DNA of 64,000 bases, taken from assembly GCF_038502225.1 (NCBI RefSeq), contig NC_091300.1, forward strand, positions 45,207,188-45,271,187, read 5' to 3'. Under the pieces are notes generated by a model. It saw only the letters and a list, made by a program, of their open reading frames with translations, had not been told where the DNA came from and ran no database searches. Source of the stretch: Cherax quadricarinatus. Lineage: Eukaryota; Arthropoda; Malacostraca; Decapoda; Parastacidae. Both the position numbers and the translations under genes were made by a program. Positions 34,381 to 44,603 of this stretch are shown in pieces; position 1 is the first letter of the stretch, and every line of letters begins with the position of its first letter.

Positions 34381-35770
34381 ACTACAGAATAAGATATGTG
34401 ACTTAAGGCTGCTATCACTGACTCGGTACATTGTTCCACGCTTCGATAATTCCGATAAATACTTTCCTACGCTCTTTCTAAATCTCAGTTTATCTGATTT
34501 AAATAAGTTATTTCAATTTTTTTTAGTTAGATATCCTCAGTACTGTAAATCGCATTTTTTAAATCCCCATCTTCCATTTATATACCTCAGTAATATCTTT
34601 CCTCATTCTACGTCTCTCAATAGAGTGAAGATTCAAGGCTTCCAGTCTATCTTCATATGAAAGATTCCTTAATCAGTGGATTAATTGTGTCATCCTTCTT
34701 TGTATGTTCTCCAATACATTTATATCCATTCTTGAATATGGAGACCAAACCTGAGTAGCATAATCTAAGCGAAGATATTACTAGTGATATATAGAGCTGT
34801 AAAATAATTTTGACTCCTGTTACTTACATTTCTTGGTATACATCCAGGTCATCTTATTAAGCACAATTTAGGCACTGCTGTCTTGGCTTCAGATTTCTGC
34901 TTACAATGACTCCCAAGTCTTTTTCACACTGTGTGATCAAGCTCTACATCACCTAGTTTATAACTATGAGGGTTATTTTCGTCCCCAAGGACTACGACTT
35001 TACATTTATCCACATTGAACTGCATTTGTCACTTTTCAGACCATGACTATAATTTGTTTACATCCTGCTGAAGTTCACTGTTATCCTCTTCAGAATTTAT
35101 TATTCAGCCTATTTTTATATCAGCAAATTTGCTCACGTCACTCCTTATTCTTTCATCAAGATAATTAATACAAATTATGAACAACAATGGGCTCAAAACT
35201 GATCTTGTGGAACACCACTAGCTTCTTATTGGTAAGCCACGCTTCCTATACAATGAGCTACAACTATTCTTAACAGTCTTTTGCGAGGTACACTATCAAA
35301 GGTTCTTACTGAAATCCAAGTAAACATATTCTTTATCATTGTCTACTGCCTCAAATGCTTCATTAAAGAATGTTAGTAAATTTGTCAGGCAGAAACGACC
35401 TCTCGTGAATCCATGTTGAGACTCGTTAATCAGATTATGTTCTTAGTTAAGGTAGCTTTTAACAATATTGACTATAATTGATTATAATAATTTACCTGCT
35501 GTAAATGTCAGGTTTATTGGACGGTAAGCTGACGGAACTGACTGATCTCCTAAATTAAATATAGGAATTACAATAGCCATCTTTTCACCACTCCTGAACA
35601 ACATAGGTTTGGATTGACGTGCTAAAAATGCTCAGTAGAGGATGACTAAGTACCTACTTGCATTCTGTAATTCAGTAACTTTGAAAACAGTTAGTCGAGG
35701 TTCGGAGACTTGTTTTAGTTTGTCTAATTGTTTGATACTCGTATACCTCGTTCCACAATATCTCATTCTT
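34381..35770 (-). pseudogene. CR1-F: old CR1 LINE fragment
   Basis: It is the minus-strand counterpart of the CR1 reverse-transcriptase half, strongly diverged. Recognisable blocks run from the C-terminus (near 34430, NRLVDEWN-like) through the VWSPYSRMD region (about 34730), the CxQFNVDKCK region (about 35020), the FADDTKI region (about 35110) and the DFSKAFD region (about 35300) to the QHGFTRGR region (about 35400). No open frame over 60 codons survives. It is older than CR1-A to CR1-E by eye. Confidence 0.8.
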
Positions 35771-35774
35771 CTTT

Positions 35775-36190
35775 AGGTCAGTAGAAACGTAAAGATATCA
35801 GTCCATCACTCTCGAAGACAGTTTTGAAGTGTTAATCCCACGGCCTGGATAACAGTTCTCCACAACCTAGAACAATGTGAAGCTGAAGCAACGGTATGGA
35901 GACTTCTATACTGTCAAGGTGAGGCGGTGCAGAAAATCTTCACGGCAGAAGAGGCGGGACCCACTAATAGAATTAAGAATGTGTTCATTGAGAGGCAGTG
36001 TGGGAAACCTGCTGTTTAGGTCCCTTTCAAATCCAACCTTTCTCACTCGTCACTAGTTGTCAGACAAATTTCCAGAAAGATGTTCTCTGTACCAAGGAAC
36101 CGTTGTGTTGGTGTCTGACAGTGTGGATATGATAATATACAATACCGATAAGTTGATAAATAAGAAACATGTGGCTCATGTTTCTTATGA
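35775..36190 (-). repeat. Diverged single monomer of the 444/403-bp satellite family
   Basis: Blocks CAGTCCATCAC, CGGCCTGGA, TATGGAGACTTxTATACTGTC, GAGAGGCAGTG, TCCAACCTTTCTCACT, GTTGTGTTGGTGTCTGACA and ACAATACCGATAAGTTG follow the order of the 444-bp unit. The monomer starts just past the hairpin module and stops just before where it would recur, so the hammerhead-like core itself is absent. A perfect 12-base inverted repeat (36160-36171 with 36177-36188) sits at its right end. Confidence 0.8.
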
Positions 36191-36228
36191 ACCTGATGGT
36201 ATAGCATACCATTACCATATTCACAGAT

Positions 36229-36257
36229 CTGGTATGTGCATGATCTACCAGTGCTCT
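36229..36257 (+). repeat. Lone monomer of the 27-bp minisatellite
   Basis: The sequence matches one unit of the array that begins 2 kb downstream (38215): CTGGTATGTGCATGATC followed by TACCAGTGCTCT. The flanking bases are unrelated to the unit, so this may be the single-copy seed or a stray copy. Confidence 0.85.
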
Positions 36258-36529
36258 TTAACCAGTTTGTTTGGTGTACTGGTAGCTGAGTGTAAATGAT
36301 ACGTCTTCAGAGGCTTCTTACTTTATTGTTAAGTCGTGGTGGGTACACAGGCTTGTGTGTTGTGCCCATGGTCCGGGAGGGCCATGCCCACGAGGGAGAG
36401 AGGAGTGGACAGTTCTTGACTGAGTGAAGGGTGTCGCCAGAGTGAGAGTGAGGCAAGGGCAGGCAGGCTGGCGTGCCCACTGAGAGGCCTGGCTACAGAG
36501 GGCAGCATCTTAGTGCCGCAAAATATGAA

Positions 36530-36581
36530 CTAAGCTGGCAGACAGCATAGGCTGTCTGTGCAGACAGTATAGGCTGTCTAC
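36530..36581 (+). repeat. Direct repeat made of nested palindromes, copy 1
   Basis: It contains GCAGACAGCATAGGCTGTC and a second GACAGTATAGGCTGTC; each has GACAGC/GCTGTC-type complementary arms. Nearly the same 52 bases recur at 38161-38213, directly before the 27-bp array. Confidence 0.8.
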
Positions 36582-37536
36582 ATACGCTCGGCCACCGACA
36601 ATACTGGTAGTAAAAAAAACTCTGTCTCTCTCTCTCGTAGGAACAGGGCACAGAACACAAAATAAAAAACATAATATACATATGGACATGGAAAAAAAGC
36701 TTCCTACAGGGAGGGAAGAAAAAAACATGTGGGGGTGTGCTAAACATCGTGGTAATAGGCAGTGAGTGTCGAAGGGCATCAATGCATGCCTTCCTGCGGC
36801 TGGACAGATACTGCAACACAGGAGACATCGCTGCGGCTGAGCTGTGATGTAACAGGGTACGGTCTCCTCTGGAATGGTGAAGCAGTCATCATAGGAGTCG
36901 CTGCAGGTTTTCACTCAACCTGGGGCACGACATGCTGGTGCCCTCGAGTGAGGCGTCGACAAAACTCGGCAACTGGGCAGGACTTCTGGCAAGCGACTCA
37001 GGAGGACACTTCTCGACTGGTACTGTTGCTGGGCTGTCACTGCCGGCGAGCGTGGAGTGAGTCGTAGAGCGAGTCGTGGCAGAGACGACTAGGCAAAACA
37101 TCTGGGAGTCGTAACATCATACACAAGACTGCACTGAGCGAGCTAGCAGTCAGTGACATCTTTGTGCAGGCTGCTCACTGAAGCTTGTGACACGAGGCTG
37201 ACACAGAGCCTGCCGACAGGGCTAACTGCGGCTTGACGAGTGTCATTCTCTCGGCAGTTGGAGTTATAGCAGAGGTTAGTCTAAGCGTCCCCAGACTTGT
37301 TTCTCTACATATAACTGCACTCTGAAGGTCTGCAGGTGAAGTGAAACAAATCTCGATGGGAATCGTAGCAGGTACAATTCTGCAGAACATCACGAGCGAC
37401 GAGCATAAAAGCTTTCTGTACAAGGGGGCTCGGGCTCAAGAGCTGACTGATAACTGTCTGCCAGCAGACATCTCGAGGTGACATCAGGCAGACATCGTGA
37501 CGTCATGAAGTCGGGCAGCATCATCGGTGGCGTCAA

Positions 37537-37642
37537 TGTGATGCAGGCATCATCACATGTGATGCAGGCAGCATCAATGTGATGCAGGCAGCATCACGAC
37601 ACCACATGGATCCCGGCATCGGGATCCATGTGGTGTCGTGAT
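37537..37642 (+). repeat. Cluster of palindromes ending in a 23-bp perfect hairpin
   Basis: Three units of the type TGATGCAGGCAGCATCA, each with TGATGC/GCATCA arms, run from about 37539 to 37597. The last leads into a 23-base arm (37593-37615), a 4-base GCAT loop, and the exact reverse complement (37620-37642). The hairpin contains two GGATCC sites. Confidence 0.88.
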
Positions 37643-38160
37643 CTACGTGGCATGCCGATCCATGTAGCTTCGAGTGGCCTCGGGCACTCGGATACACAGC
37701 TCTGGCAATGAATCACACGAAAAACAGCAGAAAAACACAGCAGAGGGAGTGGGCAGTGGTGAGTGGTGTATGGTAGGCTGGTGAGCGTGAGTAGGGCGAG
37801 CATGGGCAAGGAGAGGAACGGCCACTTCCTCCTCCTCTTCCCCCACCCACAAACACGTGGAGAATCTCACACTGGAAGCAGAAATCACCACAAAACTCAC
37901 CTCTGGCTTGCTGAAACAGATGTGCTGAGCTGAACAACAACAGCAACGCACATGACGCTGAACATGTGACTTGAGAAACAGCGTGGGACGCTGTAGCGTG
38001 GGGTCACTGGGACGCCACTTAAAATTCTCGAAGAAATTCGGCAAATTTCGGCTAGATCCTGCTTGTACCTGTGTCCGGATGCTCAAACGTGCAGGCACGA
38101 CGTCAGGATAACTCGTTGAGAGACGGATGCTTCTTGTACAGGGTGATAAAGTGAACACAA

Positions 38161-38213
38161 CTAAGCTGGCAGACAGCATAGGCTGTCTGTGCAGACAGTA
38201 CAGGCTGTCTACA
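38161..38213 (+). repeat. Direct repeat made of nested palindromes, copy 2
   Basis: It matches 36530-36581 with one or two differences and abuts the minisatellite. Confidence 0.8.
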
Positions 38214-38214
38214 G

Positions 38215-41200
38215 CTCTTGTATGCACATGATCTACCAGTGCTCTGGTATGTGCATAATCTACCAGTGCTCTGGTATGTGCATGATCTACCAGTGCTCTG
38301 GTATGTGCATGATCTACCAGTGCTCTGGTATGTGCATAATCTACCAGTGCTCTGGTTTGTGCATGATCTACCAGTGCTCTGGTATGTGCATAATCTACCA
38401 GTGCTCTGGTATGTGCATAATCTACCAGTGCTCTGGTATGTGCATAATCTACCAGTGCTCTGGTATGTGCATGATCTACCAGTGCTCTGGTATGTGCATA
38501 ATCTACCAGTGCTCTGGTATGTGCATAATCTACCAGTGCTCTGGTATGTGCATGATCTACCAGTGCTCTGGTATGTGCATGATCTACCAGTGCTCTGGTA
38601 TGTGCATAATCTACCAGTGCTCTGGTATGTGCATAATCTACCAGTGCTCTTGAATGTGCATAATCTACCAGTGCTCTGGTATGTGCATGATCTACAAGTG
38701 CTCTTGTATGTGCATGATCTACCAGTGCTCTTGTATGTGCATGATCTACCAGTGCTCTGGTATGTGCATAATCTACCAGTGCTCTGGTATGTGCATAATC
38801 TACCAGTGCTCTGGTATGTGCATGATCTACCAGTGCTCTGGTATGTGCATGATCTGCCAGTGCTCTGGAATGTGCATGATCTACCAGTGCTCTGGTATGT
38901 GCATGATCTACCAGTGCTCTGGTATGTGCATGATCTACCAGTGCTCTGGTATGTGCATGATCTACCAGTGCTCTGGTATGTGCATAATCTACCAGTGCTC
39001 TGGTATGTGCATAATCTACCAGTGCTCTGGTATGTGCACAATCTACCAGTGCTCTGGTATGTGCATGATCTACCAGTGCTCTGGTATGTGCATGATCTAC
39101 CAGTGCTCTGGAATGTGCATGATCTACCAGTGCTCTGGTATGTGCATGATCTACCAGTGCTCTGGTATGTGCATGATCTACCAGTGCTCTGGTATGTGCA
39201 TAATCTACCAGTGCTCTGGTATGTGCACAATCTACCAGTGCTCTGGTATGTGCACAATCTACCAGTGCTCTGGTATGTGCATGATCTACCAGTGCTCTGG
39301 TATGTGCATAATCTACCAGTGCTCTGGTATGTGCATAATCTACCAGTGCTCTGGTATGTGCATAATCTACCAGTGCTCTGGTATGTGCATAATCTACCAG
39401 TGCTCTGGTATGTGCATAATCTACCAGTGCTCTGGTATGTGCATAATCTACCAGTGCTCTGGTATGTGCATGATCTACCAGTGCTCTGGTATGTGCATGA
39501 TCTACCAGTGCTCTGGTATGTGCATGATCTACCAGTGCTCTGGTATGTGCATGATCTACCAGTGCTCTGGTATGTGCATAATCTACCAGTGCTCTGGTAG
39601 GTGCATAATCTACCAGTGCTCTGGTATGTGCATAATCTACCAGTGCTCTGGTATGTGCATGATCTACCAGTGCTCTGGTATGTGCATGATCTACCAGTGC
39701 TCTGGTATGTGCATGATCTACCAGTGCTCTGGTATGTGCATGATCTACCAGTGCTCTGGTATGTGCATGATCTACCAGTGCTCTGGTATGTGCATGATCT
39801 ACCAGTGCTCTGGTATGTGCATGATCTACCAGTGCTCTGGTATGTGCATGATCTACCAGTGCTCTGGTATGTGCATGATCTACCAGTGCTCTGGTATGTG
39901 CATGATCTACCAGTGCTCTGGTATGTGCATGATCTACCAGTGCTCTGGTATGTGCATGATCTACCAGTGCTCTGGTATGTGCATGATCTACCAGTGCTCT
40001 GGTATGTGCATGATCTACCAGTGCTCTGGTATGTGCATGATCTACCAGTGCTCTGGTATGTGCATGATCTACCAGTGCTCTGGTATGTGCATGATCTACC
40101 AGTGCTCTGGTATGTGCATGATCTACCAGTGCTCTGGTATGTGCATGATCTACCAGTGCTCTGGTATGTGCATGATCTACCAGTGCTCTGGTATGTGCAT
40201 GATCTACCAGTGCTCTGGTATGTGCATGATCTACCAGTGCTCTGGTATGTGCATGATCTACCAGTGCTCTGGTATGTGCATGATCTACCAGTGCTCTGGT
40301 ATGTGCTACCAGTGCTCTGGTATGTGCATGATCTACCAGTGCTCTGGTATGTGCATGATCTACCAGTGCTCTGGTATGTGCATGATCTACCAGTGCTCTG
40401 GTATGTGCATGATCTACCAGTGCTCTGGTATGTGCATGATCTACCAGTGCTCTGGTATGTGCATGATCTACCAGTGCTCTGGTATGTGCATGATCTACCA
40501 GTGCTCTGGTATGTGCATGATCTACCAGTGCTCTGGTATGTGCATGATCTACCAGTGCTCTGGTATGTGCATGATCTACCAGTGCTCTGGTATGTGCATG
40601 ATCTACCAGTGCTCTGGTATGTGCATGATCTACCAGTGCTCTGGTATGTGCATGATCTACCAGTGCTCTGGTATGTGCATGATCTACCAGTGCTCTGGTA
40701 TGTGCATGATCTACCAGTGCTCTGGTATGTGCATGATCTACCAGTGCTCTGGTATGTGCATGATCTACCAGTGCTCTGGTATGTGCATGATCTACCAGTG
40801 CTCTGGTATGTGCATGATCTACCAGTGCTCTGGTATGTGCATGATCTACCAGTGCTCTGGTATGTGCATGATCTACCAGTGCTCTGGTATGTGCATGATC
40901 TACCAGTGCTCTGGTATGTGCATGATCTACCAGTGCTCTGGTATGTGCATGATCTACCAGTGCTCTGGTATGTGCATGATCTACCAGTGCTCTGGTATGT
41001 GCATGATCTACCAGTGCTCTGGTATGTGCATGATCTACCAGTGCTCTGGTATGTGCATGATCTACCAGTGCTCTGGTATGTGCATGATCTACCAGTGCTC
41101 TGGTATGTGCATGATCTACCAGTGCTCTGGTATGTGCATGATCTACCAGTGCTCTGGTATGTGCATGATCTACCAGTGCTCTGGTATGTGCATGATCTAC

Positions 41201-43193
41201 CAGTGCTCTGGTATGTGCATGATCTACCAGTGCTCTGGTATGTGCATGATCTACCAGTGCTCTGGTATGTGCATGATCTACCAGTGCTCTGGTATGTGCA
41301 TGATCTACCAGTGCTCTGGTATGTGCATGATCTACCAGTGCTCTGGTATGTGCATGATCTACCAGTGCTCTGGTATGTGCATGATCTACCAGTGCTCTGG
41401 TATGTGCATGATCTACCAGTGCTCTGGTATGTGCATGATCTCCCAGTGCGCTGTGTGATCTACCAGTGCTCTGGTATGTGCATGATCTACCAGTGCTCTG
41501 GTATGTGCATGATCTACCAGTGCTCTGGTATGTGCATGATCTACCAGTGCTCTGGTATGTGCATGATCTACCAGTGCTCTGGTATGTGCATGATCTACCA
41601 GTGCTCTGGTATGTGCATGATCTACCAGTGCTCTGGTATGTGCATGATCTACCAGTGCTCTGGTATGTGCATGATCTACCAGTGCTCTGGTATGTGCATG
41701 ATCTACCAGTGCTCTGGTATGTGCATGATCTACCAGTGCTCTGGTATGTGCATGATCTACCAGTGCTCTGGTATGTGCATGATCTACCAGTGCTCTGGTA
41801 TGTGCATGATCTACCAGTGCTCTGGTATGTGCATGATCTACCAGTGCTCTGGTATGTGCATGATCTACCAGTGCTCTGGTATGTGCATGATCTACCAGTG
41901 CTCTGGTATGTGCATGATCTACCAGTGCTCTGGTATGTGCATGATCTACCAGTGCTCTGGTATGTGCATGATCTACCAGTGCTCTGGTATGTGCATGATC
42001 TACCAGTGCTCTTGTATGTGCATGATCTACCAGTGCTCTGGTATGTGCATGATCTACCAGTGCTCTGGTATGTGCATGATCTACCAGTGCTCTTGTATGT
42101 GCATGATCTACCAGTGCTCTGGTATGTGCATGATCTACCAGTGCTCTAGTATGTGCATGATCTACCAGTGCTCTTGTATGTGCATGATCTACCAGTGCTC
42201 TTGTATGTGCATGATCTACCAGTGCTCTGGTATGTGCATGATCTACCAGTGCTCTTGTATGTGCATGATCTACCAGTGCTCTGGTATGTGCATGATCTAC
42301 CAGTGCTCTTGTATGTGCATGATCTACCAGTGCTCTTGTATGTGCATGATCTACCAGTGCTCTGGTATGTGCATGATCTACCAGTGCTCTGGTATGTGCA
42401 TGATCTACCAGTGCTCTTGTATGTGCATGATCTACCAGTGCTCTGGTATGTGCATGATCTACCAGTGCTCTAGTATGTGCATGATCTACCAGTGCTCTGG
42501 TATGTGCATGATCTACCAGTGCTCAGTGCTCTCTGTATGTGCATGATCTACCAGTGCTCTTGTATGTGCATGATCTACCAGTGCTCTTGTATGTGCATGA
42601 TCTACCAGTGCTCTTGTATGTGCATGATCTACCAGTGCTCTGGTATGTGCATGATCTACCAGTGCTGCATGATCTACCAGTGCTCTAGTATGTGCATGAT
42701 CTACCAGTGCTCTTGTATGTGCATGATCTACCAGTGCTCTTGTATGTGCATGATCTACCAGTGCTCTGGTATGTGCATGATCTACCAGTGCTCTTGTATG
42801 TGCATGATCTACCAGTGCTCTGGTATGTGCATGATCTACCAGTGCTCTTGTATGTGCATGATCTACCAGTGCTCTGGTATGTGCATGATCTACCAGTGCT
42901 CTGGTATGTGCATGATCTACCAGTGCTCTTGTATGTGCATGATCTACCAGTGCTCTGGTATGTGCATGATCTACCAGTGCTCTAGTATGTGCATGATCTA
43001 CCAGTGCTCTGGTATGTGCATGATCTACCAGTGCTCTGGTATGTGCATGATCTACCAGTGCTCTTGTATGTGCATGATCTACCAGTGCTCTGGTATGTGC
43101 ATGATCTACCAGTGCTCTAGTATGTGCATGATCTACCAGTGCTCTGGTATGTGCATGATCTACCAGTGCTCTGGTATGTGCATGATCTACTAG
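38215..43193 (+). repeat. 27-bp minisatellite, about 184 units
   Basis: Each unit has CTGGTA and TACCAG arms around an 11-base loop, giving one small hairpin per repeat, then TGCT. Because 27 is a multiple of three, four of six frames stay open for long stretches (MCMIYQCSG and YVHDLPVLW repeats), which produces spurious frames of over 900 codons. Variants are zoned. The left part (38215 to about 39650) mixes CATGATC, CATAATC and CACAATC. The centre (about 39650-42000) is almost all CATGATC. The right part (42000-43190) mixes CTCTGG, CTCTTG and CTCTAG. Irregular units are at 40306 (6 bases lost), 41446-41460, 42526 and 42662; some change the frame, which argues against coding. Confidence 0.96.
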
Positions 43194-43614
43194 TCTTTTA
43201 TCCGAAAGTTTGAGGTTTGCATTTATCCATGTAATTTTTTATAGCTTGAGACTGTCATTTATTTTTCGTCATTAATTTCTTTCCTTTTTGAATTGTTTGA
43301 TCAGTTTTACTAAGCTTTTTTTTATATAGGAACTTCTTGAATATTCCTCTCCTTGTTGAATATTATTTTCTGGCTTTTGTGGTTTTCAATTTTCCCCCTT
43401 TTTTTTTTGTTTCCTGACATTTGGTTCCAGCCATTCTCGTATCCTAGTTTTAGAGTATTTTTTTCCCCTATTTTTGTTAATCCACAATGTTAACTATGTA
43501 GTGAGGGATGACCTGATGCATGCCGGCCGCATGAGTGGTTTCCGAGCTTTTAGTCAGGTGTACCATTATGAATCTGCCATAACCTGGAGGGTACCACACC
43601 CAGGTTCCCTTCCT

Positions 43615-43619
<5 letters not shown>
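43194..43619. other. T-rich non-coding stretch
   Basis: Several T runs are present. I recognise no gene or repeat family. Confidence 0.45.
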
Positions 43620-43675
<56 letters not shown>

Positions 43676-43725
43676 GCGTGCGTGTGTGTGCGTGTGCGTG
43701 CGTGTGTGTGTGTGTGTTCGTGGGT
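43620..43725. repeat. (TG)n microsatellite with CG-containing variants
   Basis: TG dinucleotides run to about 43670, then mixed CGTGTG units. Confidence 0.95.
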
Positions 43726-43734
43726 GTACAGGTA

Positions 43735-44190
43735 TGTGCGTACTCCCTCATCTCCTATTTTTGGTTACGGGGACGAATCAGGCTCCTGACCCCAATTCTT
43801 AACCTCGTATAACTAGTTTCACAAGCTTCTTTCCTCGTGACTCCTGTTGTATCTATCCTTGAAACTGTGTACGAGGTTCGCTTTCATCTCGTCCAAGTCG
43901 TTCCTTTTCCCATCCGTCGTGAGACGGAAACTCTTCATTCCTGTCTTTAACAGAGTTTGTCTGCCGTATGAAGTCATGTCTTCTATGTTATCATGTATCC
44001 TATAATTCTTCTTTTCTCTACTGTCGTCAAATTCGGTTCCCTCAGCTTCTGGAAGGTCAGTCCTCCCAGCCCTGGGAGTAGTCTTGTTGTTCAGATCTCT
44101 CGATGTTTATAAATGCTTTCTCAGGTGTGGGTTCCAGGTAGTTGCAGCATCCTTTGTTACGCCTGATATTGTACATAAGTTGTATAACGG
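43735..44190 (-). pseudogene. LINE C-terminal fragment, diverged
   Basis: The minus strand resembles the fragment at 61519-62012. CTCAGGTGTGGGTTCCA at about 44121-44137 and the CTAGTCTTGTTG-like block near 44080 line up with 61800-61880. No open frame remains. It ends where the SINE at 44191 starts. Confidence 0.5.
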
Positions 44191-44481
44191 TGCCCCGTGG
44201 CCTGGTAGCTAAAGCCCTCGCTTCACACGTCGAGGATCCGGGTTCGATTCCCAGCGAGGGTAGAAATATTAGGCGTGCTTTTTTATACCGGTTGTCCATG
44301 TTCATCCGTCAGTAAAATGGGTACCTGGGTGTTAGTCGACTGGTGTGGGTCGCATCCTGGGACAAAAACCGACCTAATTTGCCTGAAAGGCGCTGCATAA
44401 CAAGCGTCTTTTTATATAGTAGTATATCACTGATGTCAACTAGCACTGTATACCTTGTACATGTACTTGTAGAAATAAAGA

Positions 44482-44512
<31 letters not shown>

Positions 44513-44516
44513 TATT
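44191..44516 (+). mobile_element. tRNA-derived SINE, near full length
   Basis: The head has an A-box-like TGGTAGCTAAAGCCC and a perfect B box GGTTCGATTCC near 44241-44251. The central domain (44318-44364) is shared with the SINE at 23599. The 3' part runs through GTACATGTACTTGTAGAAATAAAG into (TTA)n. The long 3' region and trinucleotide tail suggest that it copies the end of a partner LINE with a TTA-type tail; I do not see that partner in this window. Confidence 0.85.
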
Positions 44517-44603
44517 ACAACACCCTAAATAACATTTTAAGGTTCTCCTAAGACTTTCGTGAGTTTGCTGGGTATGTTGATGACACTGTTGTTTTTATGT
44601 AAA

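Larger units (their letters stand above)
36258..38160. other. GC-richer block of unknown nature
   Basis: The block is richer in GC and CpG than its surroundings. It holds a 52-base repeat (36530-36581, again at 38161-38213), a T/C tract near 36620 and a palindrome cluster at 37537-37642. Open frames on the minus strand, for example 37643-38227, are Cys- and Ser-rich with no motif. It could be an LTR or leader of an unrecognised element; no protein domain supports that. Confidence 0.4.

Noticed and set aside
36493..38227. Cys/Ser-rich minus-strand frames as host genes
   Set aside because: No motif, no start context, and they overlap palindromes and repeats; frames on both strands are equally open.
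38218..43193. Open frames of over 900 codons (MCMIYQCSG or YVHDLPVLW repeats) as a repetitive protein
   Set aside because: A 27-base unit without a stop is open automatically; several frames on both strands are open at once, and indels at 41446, 42526 and 42662 change the frame.
38215..43193. CRISPR array
   Set aside because: Units are contiguous without spacers, and the genome is eukaryotic.
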